This document shows positions 13,930-21,052 of a stretch of DNA of 35,578 nt, one piece after another. The stretch spans positions 1-35,578 of the forward strand of contig NZ_JARFPL010000026.1 in assembly GCF_029167205.1 (NCBI RefSeq). The letters are read 5' to 3'. How positions within the stretch are numbered: position 1 is the first letter of the stretch; each line of letters opens with the position of its first letter. Source of the DNA: Methanocrinis alkalitolerans (lineage in GTDB: Archaea; Halobacteriota; Methanosarcinia; Methanotrichales; Methanotrichaceae). The translations under genes were made by a program, and so were the position numbers. Under the pieces are notes generated by a model. That model was not told the origin of the DNA. It was given only the letters and a program-made list of their open reading frames with translations, and ran no database searches.

Positions 13930-16911
13930 CTAGGTCCAGAACCTCTTCGTTCTGGCGTACTCCCGTTCCGCCTTGAGGATGTCTCGATAGAAGTCGTCCT
14001 CGTCTCTTCTGAGGTTTCGCATCAATCTTGCCGCCGTCTCAGGGCCCAGCCCCCGGCTCGCCAGGGCGACGGCGGCGCTCTTGCCGTAGGTGAGGACGAG
14101 GTTTGCGTTCCTATAGACCCTCTTGGTCCTCCGTCGGTCCTCGGCGGTCTTCGCAGCCTCCGGCTTTCTGACGACGCCGATCTCCTCTTCTTCCCATGGC
14201 TTGAGGGCGGCCACCATCCGAGAGCCACAGAGGGGGCACTCGGGGACCGCCGGGACGCTCTTTACGGTCCGAAGGGACTTCCACCCCCTGCAGCTGACGC
14301 AGAAGAGGATCACCCGGTCGTTCATGATCCGATCCCTCAATAGCTCGATCACCGCCCCGTCGGCCCGCTGCGGAGTTGTGACGTCCCTTCCTCCCCGCCT
14401 CCCTTCAGAGCCTATGGGGCTTGGGTGAGATGTGGTGATGGCGACATCTCCCGCCCTCAGATCCTCCAGCGCCCTCCTCGCCCGGCAGACGTCGAGGCGA
14501 TCCCAGAACAGCTCCCGCATGGCCTCCTGGCCGATGGGGCCGTCGACGAATACCCCCAGAACCCTCTTGAGGCTGACCGTCGTCCTGTCCAAGTCCCGGC
14601 GGAGCGCCCCGAACTTCCGGGAGACGTGGACCATCCTCCAGGTGAATAGCGACGTGTTCTTGAGGGTCAGCTCAAGGATCGGGCCGATGTGATCTGGGTC
14701 AGTCTCCATCAGGAGGGCTGCCACCTCCTCGGCGATCATCGGCTTTGAGGTCTCCAGGCCGATCCTGTAGGGGTCGACGTCCAGGGCGACGGAGCTTCCG
14801 AGCCTAGCCGAGAGGAGGGCGGTCACGACCCTACCCAGGGCCTCGTTCGCCTGGGTCCCAAGGCAGGCGTTCACCGTGATGTGGGTTGCGTCCCCCTCAA
14901 CGACGACGGTCCGGTGATCGGGGACGGGGAGATGGGCCGAGACCTGGGAGTTTATCATCTTCACAAAGAGCCTCGCAGCCTCCTCGTCGGCGGGGTATTC
15001 TTCCATCAGGAAGGCCGTCGCCGTCTCCTCCCCTCCTGCCCCGGCCCCGCCCCCGCCCCCGCCCCCATCGGGACCGTCTCCTCCCCTCCCACCACCTCTG
15101 ACACCTCTTCTTCTCTCCAGCAGTCGTGCGACCTGGGCCCGGATCTTCCCCGCCTCCTGAGCGACGCCCCAGGGGACGGGGATCTCCTCTCCGGACCAGG
15201 TGGGGATCTCGCCGCCTCTGTTAATGGGGGCGACCCTGATCTCCTCCTCGTCGTCGAGGACCTCGATGATCTCCCAGATCTCTCCCCTGGCGACGAAGGT
15301 CGCCCCGGGCTCTGCGAAGTTGATTACGAAGGCCTCATCGAGGGTTCCCACCGCCTTCCTTCCGACTACGTCGTAGACGGCGTACCTCTTCTCGTCGGGG
15401 ATCATCGAGAGGTTCTGGTAGTAGTACTCCCAGGAGTTGCGCCTCCTCCGGAGGACGCCGTCTTCGAGATATACGAGCCTGTGGACCTCGATCTCCCGGG
15501 CCACCTCCTCCATCTCGGCGAGGGAAATGTCCCGGAAGGGGGAGGATCTGGCGATGATCTCAAAAGACCTTGCAAGGGTGATCTCGCCGAAGTCGAGGGC
15601 GAGCCCCACCAGCTGGTTTGCCAGAACATCCTTCGGTTTTTTGTGGGGCCTCGTCTCCTCAAGCTCCTTCGCGTTCGCCCTTCTCGCGATGGCGAGGGCC
15701 TCGGCGACGTCGTCGGGGCCGGTGGCGATGATCGTCCCTGCCGAACTCCTCCCCATGCTGTGGCCGGCTCTTCCCACCCTCTGGACGAGGCGGGAGACCT
15801 CCCTCGGGGAGCCGTACTGGATGACGTGGTCGACGTCGCCAATGTCGATCCCCAGCTCCATCGATGACGTACATATCAGCCCCTGGAGGCGGCCCGCCTT
15901 GAACGCCTCCTCAGCCTCTATCCTCGCCTCTTTGGATAGGCTGCCGTGGTGGACGCCGATCTCCTCGCCGAGACGGCGGAAGCTCGACCCCAGGACCTCG
16001 GCGGCCTGGCGGGTGTTGACGAAGACGAGGCACCTCTCCCTCTTCACCGCCTCCCGGATCATCCTGATCTGGGCAGCGAGCTGGGGGTCGCACTCAAGCC
16101 TCCTGGCGAGGGCGAAGTCGCCGCCCTTCGGCTGGGGGGAGACGACCCGAAACTCCGCCACCCTCTCGACGTCGGCCCGGAGGATGCCGCACCTCCTGTT
16201 CGATCCCACCAGAAACTCCGCTACCGTCTCCGGGGTGCCGACGGTCGCCGAGAGCCCCACTCTCTGAAACTCTCCTGCCACCTCCACCATCCTCTCCAAA
16301 ACGATCGCGAGCTGCGACCCCCGCTTTGAGGCCGCCAGCTCGTGGACCTCGTCGATGACGACGGTCTTTAGCCCTCCGAGGTTCGTTCTGAGCCTCTTGC
16401 CCGTCAGCATAACCTGGAGGGTCTCCGGCGTCGTGATGAGAAGGTCGGGAGGCCGGAGGGACTGGGCCCGCCTCTCTGCCTGGGTTGTGTCGCCGTGGCG
16501 GACGGCGACGGAGATCCCCAGCTCTTCTCCCCACCCCTGGAGGCGCGAGAGCATGTCCCGGTTGAGGGCCCGCAGCGGCGTGACGTAGATGGCGGAGATC
16601 CCGCCGGGGGCCTGCCCCCCCTCTCCCGCCCCGGAGCCTCCGCCCCTTCCTCGGGCGCTCTTCGCCCCTGCTCTTCCTCTGGGGGCGCCGGCCTTCCGCC
16701 CCCCTCCCCTGCCCTTATCCCGGAGCATCTTGTGGAATAGCGGGAGGGCCGCAGCCTCGGTCTTTCCCGTCCCGGTGGGGGCGATGAGGAGGATGTTCTC
16801 TCCGGCGAGGATCCGGGGTATCGCCATCTTCTGGGGCGGCGTCGGCTCCACTATCCCCTGGCGGGCGAGGAGCCCCCGGATCTCGGGGCGGAGCCTCGAA
16901 AAGACGGTCAC
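13930..16911 (-). CDS. lhr: Lhr-type superfamily 2 helicase
   Basis: 993 residues from GTG 16911. The open frame continues to 17205 but that part overlaps the divergent gene and is unlike the family; helicase homology starts at FSRLRPEIRGLLARQG. Seen: Q-motif PTPPQ (24-28), Walker A APTGTGKT (44-51), DEVH box (187-190), SATVGTPETVAEFL, IDIGDVDHVIQYGSPREVSRLVQRVGRAGHS, then the WH/beta-sheet Lhr core and a C-terminal zinc ribbon C-V-S-C ... C-P-L-C (about 870-897). Lhr unwinds RNA:DNA hybrids and works in DNA repair. Two Gly/Arg-rich inserts interrupt it (about 65-105, after the Walker A helix, and about 600-630); these look like low-complexity loops on the surface. Divergent promoter at 16932-16942. 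Confidence 0.92.
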   Translation of the reverse strand: MTVFSRLRPEIRGLLARQGIVEPTPPQKMAIPRILAGENILLIAPTGTGKTEAAALPLFHKMLRDKGRGGGRKAGAPRGRAGAKSARGRGGGSGAGEGGQAPGGISAIYVTPLRALNRDMLSRLQGWGEELGISVAVRHGDTTQAERRAQSLRPPDLLITTPETLQVMLTGKRLRTNLGGLKTVVIDEVHELAASKRGSQLAIVLERMVEVAGEFQRVGLSATVGTPETVAEFLVGSNRRCGILRADVERVAEFRVVSPQPKGGDFALARRLECDPQLAAQIRMIREAVKRERCLVFVNTRQAAEVLGSSFRRLGEEIGVHHGSLSKEARIEAEEAFKAGRLQGLICTSSMELGIDIGDVDHVIQYGSPREVSRLVQRVGRAGHSMGRSSAGTIIATGPDDVAEALAIARRANAKELEETRPHKKPKDVLANQLVGLALDFGEITLARSFEIIARSSPFRDISLAEMEEVAREIEVHRLVYLEDGVLRRRRNSWEYYYQNLSMIPDEKRYAVYDVVGRKAVGTLDEAFVINFAEPGATFVARGEIWEIIEVLDDEEEIRVAPINRGGEIPTWSGEEIPVPWGVAQEAGKIRAQVARLLERRRGVRGGGRGGDGPDGGGGGGGAGAGGEETATAFLMEEYPADEEAARLFVKMINSQVSAHLPVPDHRTVVVEGDATHITVNACLGTQANEALGRVVTALLSARLGSSVALDVDPYRIGLETSKPMIAEEVAALLMETDPDHIGPILELTLKNTSLFTWRMVHVSRKFGALRRDLDRTTVSLKRVLGVFVDGPIGQEAMRELFWDRLDVCRARRALEDLRAGDVAITTSHPSPIGSEGRRGGRDVTTPQRADGAVIELLRDRIMNDRVILFCVSCRGWKSLRTVKSVPAVPECPLCGSRMVAALKPWEEEEIGVVRKPEAAKTAEDRRRTKRVYRNANLVLTYGKSAAVALASRGLGPETAARLMRNLRRDEDDFYRDILKAEREYARTKRFWT

Positions 16912-16931
16912 AAACCATAAGTTCTCCGGGG

Positions 16932-16942
16932 GATAATAATAG
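16932..16942. promoter_or_regulatory. Symmetrical TATA element shared by lhr and the LOG-like gene
   Basis: GATAATAATAG is nearly its own mirror (ATTATTAT on the other strand). Its centre, 16937, is exactly 26 nt from both the lhr GTG (16911) and the divergent TTG (16963). Confidence 0.55.
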
Positions 16943-16962
16943 CCTCGCGTGGAGGAGTTTTT

Positions 16963-17415
16963 TTGCAGGTGGCAGTGGTAGGAGCCGGAGATTACGAGGA
17001 GACGAGGTACAACCTCGCAAGAGAGCTGGGCAGAAGGATAGCGCAAAAAGGCCACGTCTTGATCACCGGCGGCCTCGGGGGTGTCATGGAGGCGGCCTCC
17101 CGGGGGGCGAAGGAGGCGGGGGGCGTCGCCGTCGGGATCCTCCCCGGGGAGAAGGAGGCGGCAAACCCCTACGTCACCGTCGCCATCGGGACCGGTATGG
17201 GCCACGGGAGGAACGCCATCGTCGCGCGGTCCGCCGACGTCGTCATCGCCCTTCCGGGTCTATACGGCACCCTCTCGGAGATCGCTCTCGCCCTGAAGAT
17301 GGAGAAGCCCGTCATCGACCTCGGGGACTGGAACGTCGAGGGGATGGTCCGGGCCGAGAGCCTCGAAGAGGCGATGGAGATCGCAGAGGGGAGAGGCACG
17401 GCTAAGAAAGGGTAA
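16963..17415 (+). CDS. TIGR00725/LOG-like Rossmann-fold protein
   Basis: 150 residues from TTG 16963, preceded by GGAGGAG 6 nt upstream. VAVVGAGDYEETRYNLARELGRRIAQKGHVLITGGLGGVMEAASRGAKEAGG (4-55) is the nucleotide-binding half, including the GGxxGxM loop of the lysine-decarboxylase-like/LOG superfamily; GRNAIVARSADVVIALPGLYGTLSEIALALKMEKPVI is the second half with the G-x-x-T-L-x-E motif. Members are DprA-related TIGR00725 proteins or nucleoside-5'-monophosphate phosphoribohydrolases; the precise substrate is unknown. It is divergent from lhr and monocistronic. Confidence 0.88.
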   Translation: MQVAVVGAGDYEETRYNLARELGRRIAQKGHVLITGGLGGVMEAASRGAKEAGGVAVGILPGEKEAANPYVTVAIGTGMGHGRNAIVARSADVVIALPGLYGTLSEIALALKMEKPVIDLGDWNVEGMVRAESLEEAMEIAEGRGTAKKG

Positions 17416-17544
17416 AGATCGCATGTAACTCATTGGCAAAAAGCGAACTTATCCTAGAAAGAGCCAGCCCTGTGGTTTTCGCGCCGCCCGGCCGCGCCCC
17501 TCGACCCGCAACCTATAAGCCCTTGCAGTCCTTACAGCACTTAC

Positions 17545-17736
17545 ATGGGCGAAGCAGCCGATAAGAGGATACCGGTGACCCGGGAGGTCTGGGAGGATTT
17601 ATCAGATCTCAAGAGGCCTGGAGAGACCTTCGCGAGCCTCCTGGCGGAGATGATCGAGCACGAGAAGAAGCGGCGGCTCTTCCTCGATATGGAGAGGATC
17701 GAGAGGGAGGGAAGCTTCGTGGAGCTTCGACTTTGA
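17545..17736 (+). CDS. VapB-like antitoxin (DUF217/COG1753 type)
   Basis: 63 residues, ATG 17545, preceded by CCTATAAG (17512-17519) at 29 nt, so probably leaderless. KRIPVTREVWEDLSDLKRPGETFASLLAEMIEHEKKRRLFLDME is the archaeal antitoxin pattern: an N-terminal DNA-binding strand, K-R-P-G-E-T-F-x-x-L-L helix and a C-terminal toxin-binding tail. Its stop overlaps the start of the RelE-like toxin, so the two form one translation-coupled module. It probably represses its own promoter. Confidence 0.88.
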   Translation: MGEAADKRIPVTREVWEDLSDLKRPGETFASLLAEMIEHEKKRRLFLDMERIEREGSFVELRL

Positions 17737-18026
17737 CCTACCAGCTGCTGATCGAGGAGAAGGCCCTGGAGTTTCTCCGATCCCTCCCCGAGAAGAGCAG
17801 GAGGCTTGTAGCAGAGCGGTGTCTTTCTCTCGCCGACGATCCCTTCCCAGGAAGCAGCAGCTTCGACCGGGAGGCGCTCCATCTACCCGGCTTCAAGAAG
17901 CTCTATCGGCTCCATGTTGGAAGGTCCTATACCGTCTTCTATCGGATATCTGAAGACGAGAAGGTCGTCGGGATCCTCGCAGTCACCATCATTGAGAAGG
18001 CACACAAGATGTACGGTCGGCTCTGA
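17733..18026 (+). CDS. RelE/ParE family toxin
   Basis: 97 residues from TTG 17733, overlapping the antitoxin stop by 3 nt (TTGA). The family signature is visible: YQLLIEEKALEFLRSLPEKSRRLVAERCLSLADDPFP, then LHLPGFKKLYRLHVGRSYTVFYRISEDEKVVGILAVTIIEKAHKMYGRL. K-L-Y-R-L-H-V-G-x-x-Y-x-V-x-Y is the RelE core. RelE cuts mRNA at the ribosome, whereas ParE inhibits gyrase; the conserved Arg and Tyr residues favour a RelE-type ribonuclease but are not decisive. Its 3' end overlaps the convergent SGNH hydrolase by 38 bp. Confidence 0.87.
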   Translation: MTYQLLIEEKALEFLRSLPEKSRRLVAERCLSLADDPFPGSSSFDREALHLPGFKKLYRLHVGRSYTVFYRISEDEKVVGILAVTIIEKAHKMYGRL

Positions 18027-18681
18027 ACCCTCCATCTTCTCCGGATAAGAAGCGCATCAGCTCCTCGGCGATGACCTTATACCCGAGCTCGTTCGGGTGG
18101 TCGAGCCCCGGGAGGATCAGGCTCTCCAGAGGGACGCCCTCGGCGACCCGCCCCATCCAGGCGCCGTAGACGTCGACGAAGCCGACCCCCATCTCCTCGG
18201 CGACGTCTTCGAGTATCTGGTAGTAGCTGAGGACCATTCGATCGAACCTGGGCGTGGTGAGGGGCTCAGAGCTCATGAGGAGGACCTCGGGCCCCGCTCC
18301 AGACCCAGAGCCCGCGAGGATCCTCTCGACGATCTCGATGAGGTTGCTCTTGAACTCGCCGAGGCGGACCCCCATATACATGTCGTTTATCCCGAAGTTG
18401 ACGGTGACGAGGTCCGGGTTGTGGGCGATCACCGACCAGTCGAGGCGGGCGAGGCCGTCGAAGCTCGTCGCCCCGCACGCCCCCTCGTTTATTATGGCGA
18501 CCTGGGCTTTCGGGTACTTCTCTTTAAGCATCGATAACCAGAAGGCGTCGAAGCCCTTCCGGACGGCGAAGCCCGCGGTGATGGAGTCGCCGAAGACGAC
18601 CATCTTCACCCGCTCCCCCGCCTCCAGGAGGGAGACGGTCCTCTCCGGGGACCTCCTGTCCGGTTCCCTCGTCCCGCTCAT
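17989..18681 (-). CDS. SGNH/GDSL hydrolase
   Basis: 230 residues. Block I FGDSITAG contains the nucleophile Ser, block II contains Gly in the NEGACGATS loop, block III NFGIND has the Asn, and block V D-H-P-N has the Asp-His pair (GLDHPNELGYKVIAEEL). This is the complete SGNH hydrolase set, typical of esterases, lipases or acyl-protein thioesterases. No signal peptide, so a cytoplasmic enzyme. Starts at ATG 18681, GAGGTGAGGG overlaps the end of xseB, so it is the last gene of the xseA-xseB operon. Its C-terminal end overlaps the toxin gene. Confidence 0.9.
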   Translation of the reverse strand: MSGTREPDRRSPERTVSLLEAGERVKMVVFGDSITAGFAVRKGFDAFWLSMLKEKYPKAQVAIINEGACGATSFDGLARLDWSVIAHNPDLVTVNFGINDMYMGVRLGEFKSNLIEIVERILAGSGSGAGPEVLLMSSEPLTTPRFDRMVLSYYQILEDVAEEMGVGFVDVYGAWMGRVAEGVPLESLILPGLDHPNELGYKVIAEELMRFLSGEDGGFRADRTSCVPSQ

Positions 18682-18691
18682 TTCTGGACCC

Positions 18692-18958
18692 TCACCTCAC
18701 CAGATCCTCGGGGAGGGCCCCGGTGAGGATCTCTATCCTCTGCTCCGCCCCGTCCAGGAGGGCGTTGCACCTCTTCACCAGAGATACACCCCTCTCGAAG
18801 GCCTTCAGGCTCTCCTCCAGGGTCAGATCCCCCTCCTCCAGCCCCCGGACGATCCCCTCCAGCTCCGCGAGAGACGCCTCGAGGCTGAGATTGTCGCAAG
18901 CCCCATCCATCGAGTCGGACGAATCCTTAATCTCCGTCAACCCGTCACATCCTTCCAA
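18692..18958 (-). CDS. xseB: Exodeoxyribonuclease VII small subunit
   Basis: 88 residues from TTG 18958; ATG 18910 (MDGACDNLSLEAS) would give the more usual 72-residue length. LEASLAELEGIVRGLEEGDLTLEESLKAFERGVSLVKRCNALLDGAEQRIEIL is the two-helix coiled-coil XseB fold, with the G-D-L-x-L-E-E-S-L motif. It binds XseA to form the processive single-strand exonuclease. It follows xseA after a 13 nt gap. Confidence 0.9.
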   Translation of the reverse strand: MEGCDGLTEIKDSSDSMDGACDNLSLEASLAELEGIVRGLEEGDLTLEESLKAFERGVSLVKRCNALLDGAEQRIEILTGALPEDLVR

Positions 18959-18971
18959 TCCGCAAAATCCT

Positions 18972-20177
18972 TCAACTCCGTCGCCTCCGATCCAACCTAT
19001 CCCCCATCGACCGGCAGAGGAGCCCCCCGTCGGCGAAGAGCAGCTCGAAGAGCTCGCCAGCGTTTAGATCCGACGCGCGCCTTGCGATGCCCCCATCGGT
19101 GACCGCGATGCAGTAGCCCCTCTTGAGGGTCGACAGGGGGCTGAGGGATTCAATCTTTCCTTCTGCCACCTCCAGCCTTCCGGAGAGGCGATCGATCAAC
19201 ATATCCTCCGCCGAAACGAGCCGGTCCGCGATCCTGTCGAGGTTCTGCCTCTCCTCGAAGACGACCCCCCGCATCCTCCTTCCGGATAGAGACCTTCCGA
19301 GGCCTCCAAGCCTCGCCCGCCGGCGGTCGACGGATGCCGATAGGGACCTGGCCATCCTAGCCTCGGTCCCTGAAAGCTCCTCCCTCAGCCCCTCGACGTC
19401 GGGCCTCACCATAGCCGCCGCCGACGACGGCGTTGGAGCCCTCACATCGGCGGCGAAGTCCGCTATCGTCACGTCCGTCTCGTGGCCGACTGCGGAGACG
19501 ACGGGGCTGATGGACGAAGAGATCGCCCTCGCCACCACCTCCGAGTTGAAGGGCGAGAGGTCCTCCGCCGATCCGCCGCCCCGCCCCACTATGATCACGT
19601 CGGCGATCCCCTGGAGGGCGGCGATAGCCGAGGCTATGGACCTGGGAGCCGACTCCCCCTGGACCACGGCCGGGGATATCAATATCCTGGCGGGGCAGGA
19701 CCCCAGGACCCTCAGAACGTCCCGGAGGGCGGCGCCGTCGGGGGATGTGACGACCCCGATACATGCGGGATATGAGGGGATAGGCCTCTTCCTCTCGGCA
19801 TCGAAGAGCCCCTCGGCAGAGAGCCTCTCCTTCAACATCTCCAGCTCTAGGTGTTTTCCGCCAAAGCCGGAATCGAGCCGAGCGGCCTTCACCAGGATCT
19901 GGACCCGCCCCTGGGGGCGGTAGAACTCCACGTCCCCTAAGACCATGACGTTCTGCCCGTTCGCGAGCTCGAAGTCGAGGCCGCCGCTGTTGCCCCGGAA
20001 GAGGACACAGGATATCTGGGAGTCCCCATCTTTTAGGGTGAAGTACCGGTGCCCTGAACGGTGGTTTACGACGTTCGAGAGCTCCCCCCGGGCCCAGAGG
20101 TTCGAGAGGCGCAAATCTGATGTGAGCCTCTCCCTGATCCTCTGGTTCAGCTCGCTGACGCTGAATATTCGATTCAA
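18972..20177 (-). CDS. xseA: Exodeoxyribonuclease VII large subunit
   Basis: 401 residues from TTG 20177, leaderless from the symmetrical TATA at 20202-20209. The N-terminal OB-fold (3-95: FSVSELNQRIRERL, WARGELSNVVNHRSGHRYFTLKDG, VLGDVEFYRPQGRVQILV) binds single-stranded DNA; the catalytic core has GVVTSPDGAALRDVLRV, IIVGRGGGSAEDL, AISSSISPVVSAVGHETDVTIADFAAD and APTPSSAAAM. The C-terminal coiled coil is shorter than in bacteria, about 401 versus 440-460 residues. Exonuclease VII is a mainly bacterial enzyme that occurs in few archaea, Methanosarcinales among them, probably by ancient transfer. Confidence 0.95.
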   Translation of the reverse strand: MNRIFSVSELNQRIRERLTSDLRLSNLWARGELSNVVNHRSGHRYFTLKDGDSQISCVLFRGNSGGLDFELANGQNVMVLGDVEFYRPQGRVQILVKAARLDSGFGGKHLELEMLKERLSAEGLFDAERKRPIPSYPACIGVVTSPDGAALRDVLRVLGSCPARILISPAVVQGESAPRSIASAIAALQGIADVIIVGRGGGSAEDLSPFNSEVVARAISSSISPVVSAVGHETDVTIADFAADVRAPTPSSAAAMVRPDVEGLREELSGTEARMARSLSASVDRRRARLGGLGRSLSGRRMRGVVFEERQNLDRIADRLVSAEDMLIDRLSGRLEVAEGKIESLSPLSTLKRGYCIAVTDGGIARRASDLNAGELFELLFADGGLLCRSMGDRLDRRRRS

Positions 20178-20201
20178 TCGCCATCAAATGAGACCGCCAC
20201 C

Positions 20202-20209
20202 ATATTTAA
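20202..20209. promoter_or_regulatory. Symmetrical TATA element shared by xseA and sfsA
   Basis: ATATTTAA within CCATATTTAAGG reads as TATA on both strands. Its centre (20205.5) is 29 nt from the TTG of xseA (20177) and 29 nt from the ATG of sfsA (20235). Neither start has a good Shine-Dalgarno, so both transcripts are probably leaderless. Confidence 0.6.
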
Positions 20210-20234
20210 GGGCTCGCGGCGTAGGCCGAAAGAA

Positions 20235-20963
20235 ATGGCGGCTAGGCTTAAGATCGAAGGGGATATGGCTGCGGGCAAATTTCTATCGAGGACGAGCAGG
20301 TTCTCGATCCTGGCAGAACTGGGGATAGAGGGGGGCGAGGGAAGGGTGGTCGACTGCCACCTCCCCAACTCCGGAAGGCTCGCGGAGCTCCTCGTCCCCA
20401 AAGCTCCCCTCATCCTGCGGCCCGCCGATGACCCCGAAAGGCGGAAGACGAAGTTCGACGTCTTCGCCGTGGCGGCAGGAGGGAAAACTGTGGTGGTGGA
20501 CTCGCGAGCCGCAAACATGATCGCAAAAGAGGGTTTCGCCTCAGGAGAGCTCTCGAAGTTCTCCGGCTACAGCCTCGTCAGGACCGAGCCACCTTTTGGG
20601 AGGAGCAGGCTCGACTTCCTCCTGGCCGGGGAGAGGCCCGCCATCGTGGAGGTGAAGAGCTGCACCCTGGTGAGAGACGGCGTCGCCCTCTTCCCCGACG
20701 CCCCCACCAAGAGGGGGCGCCGCCACCTTCAGGAGCTTTTGAGGGCCCAACATGAAGGGTATCGTGCCTGCGTCCTCTTCGTCGTCATGAGGGAGGACGC
20801 CGCAGCGTTAGCCCCCAACGACGAGACCGATCCGGCCTTCGGAGCCGCCCTCCGGGAGGCTGCTGCCGGTGGGGTGGAGGCGATCGCCATCGTCGCCCGG
20901 TATAAAGACGGCTGGTTGGAGGTGGCGGGGGAGGTTCCCGTCGAGCTCTTCAGCCCTAAATAA
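20235..20963 (+). CDS. sfsA: SfsA (sugar fermentation stimulation protein homologue)
   Basis: 242 residues, the usual length. N-terminal OB-like region: FLSRTSRFSILAELG and VDCHLPNSGRLAELLVP, in which C-H-x-P-N-x-G-R-L is the family signature. C-terminal part is a PD-(D/E)XK-like fold: GRSRLDFLL, AIVEVKSCTLVRDGVALFPDAPTKRGRRHLQEL. SfsA binds DNA non-specifically and probably has nuclease activity; its role in sugar fermentation in E. coli is indirect. Here it sits divergent from exonuclease VII, fitting a nucleic-acid role. Confidence 0.93.
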   Translation: MAARLKIEGDMAAGKFLSRTSRFSILAELGIEGGEGRVVDCHLPNSGRLAELLVPKAPLILRPADDPERRKTKFDVFAVAAGGKTVVVDSRAANMIAKEGFASGELSKFSGYSLVRTEPPFGRSRLDFLLAGERPAIVEVKSCTLVRDGVALFPDAPTKRGRRHLQELLRAQHEGYRACVLFVVMREDAAALAPNDETDPAFGAALREAAAGGVEAIAIVARYKDGWLEVAGEVPVELFSPK

Positions 20964-21004
20964 AGTTTATTGATGCCATCTCAAGCAAACTTTATATGGC
21001 ATGA
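20961..21004 (+). promoter_or_regulatory. Tandem operator-like repeat over the cbiMNQO promoter
   Basis: Two dyad-type half sites occur twice in the same order: AAAGTTTAT (20962) with ATGCCAT (20973), then AAACTTTAT (20987) with ATGGCAT (20996). The copies also pair as inverted repeats: TAAAGTTT/AAACTTTA and ATGCCAT/ATGGCAT, with 18 and 16 nt between arms. The TATA CTTTATATGG (20990-20999) lies inside the second copy, so a bound protein would block transcription. A metal-responsive repressor is plausible but not shown. Confidence 0.5.
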
Positions 21005-21052
21005 TGGCTGAGCCTCAGAAGATAACCCGAGCCTCTAATAGGAAGTGATAAT

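Noticed and set aside
15402..16534. Long plus- and minus-strand frames inside lhr
   Set aside because: GC-rich coding DNA leaves alternative frames open; none has a recognisable domain.
16912..17205. N-terminal extension of the Lhr frame
   Set aside because: Covers the divergent LOG-like gene; no helicase homology before FSRLRPEI.
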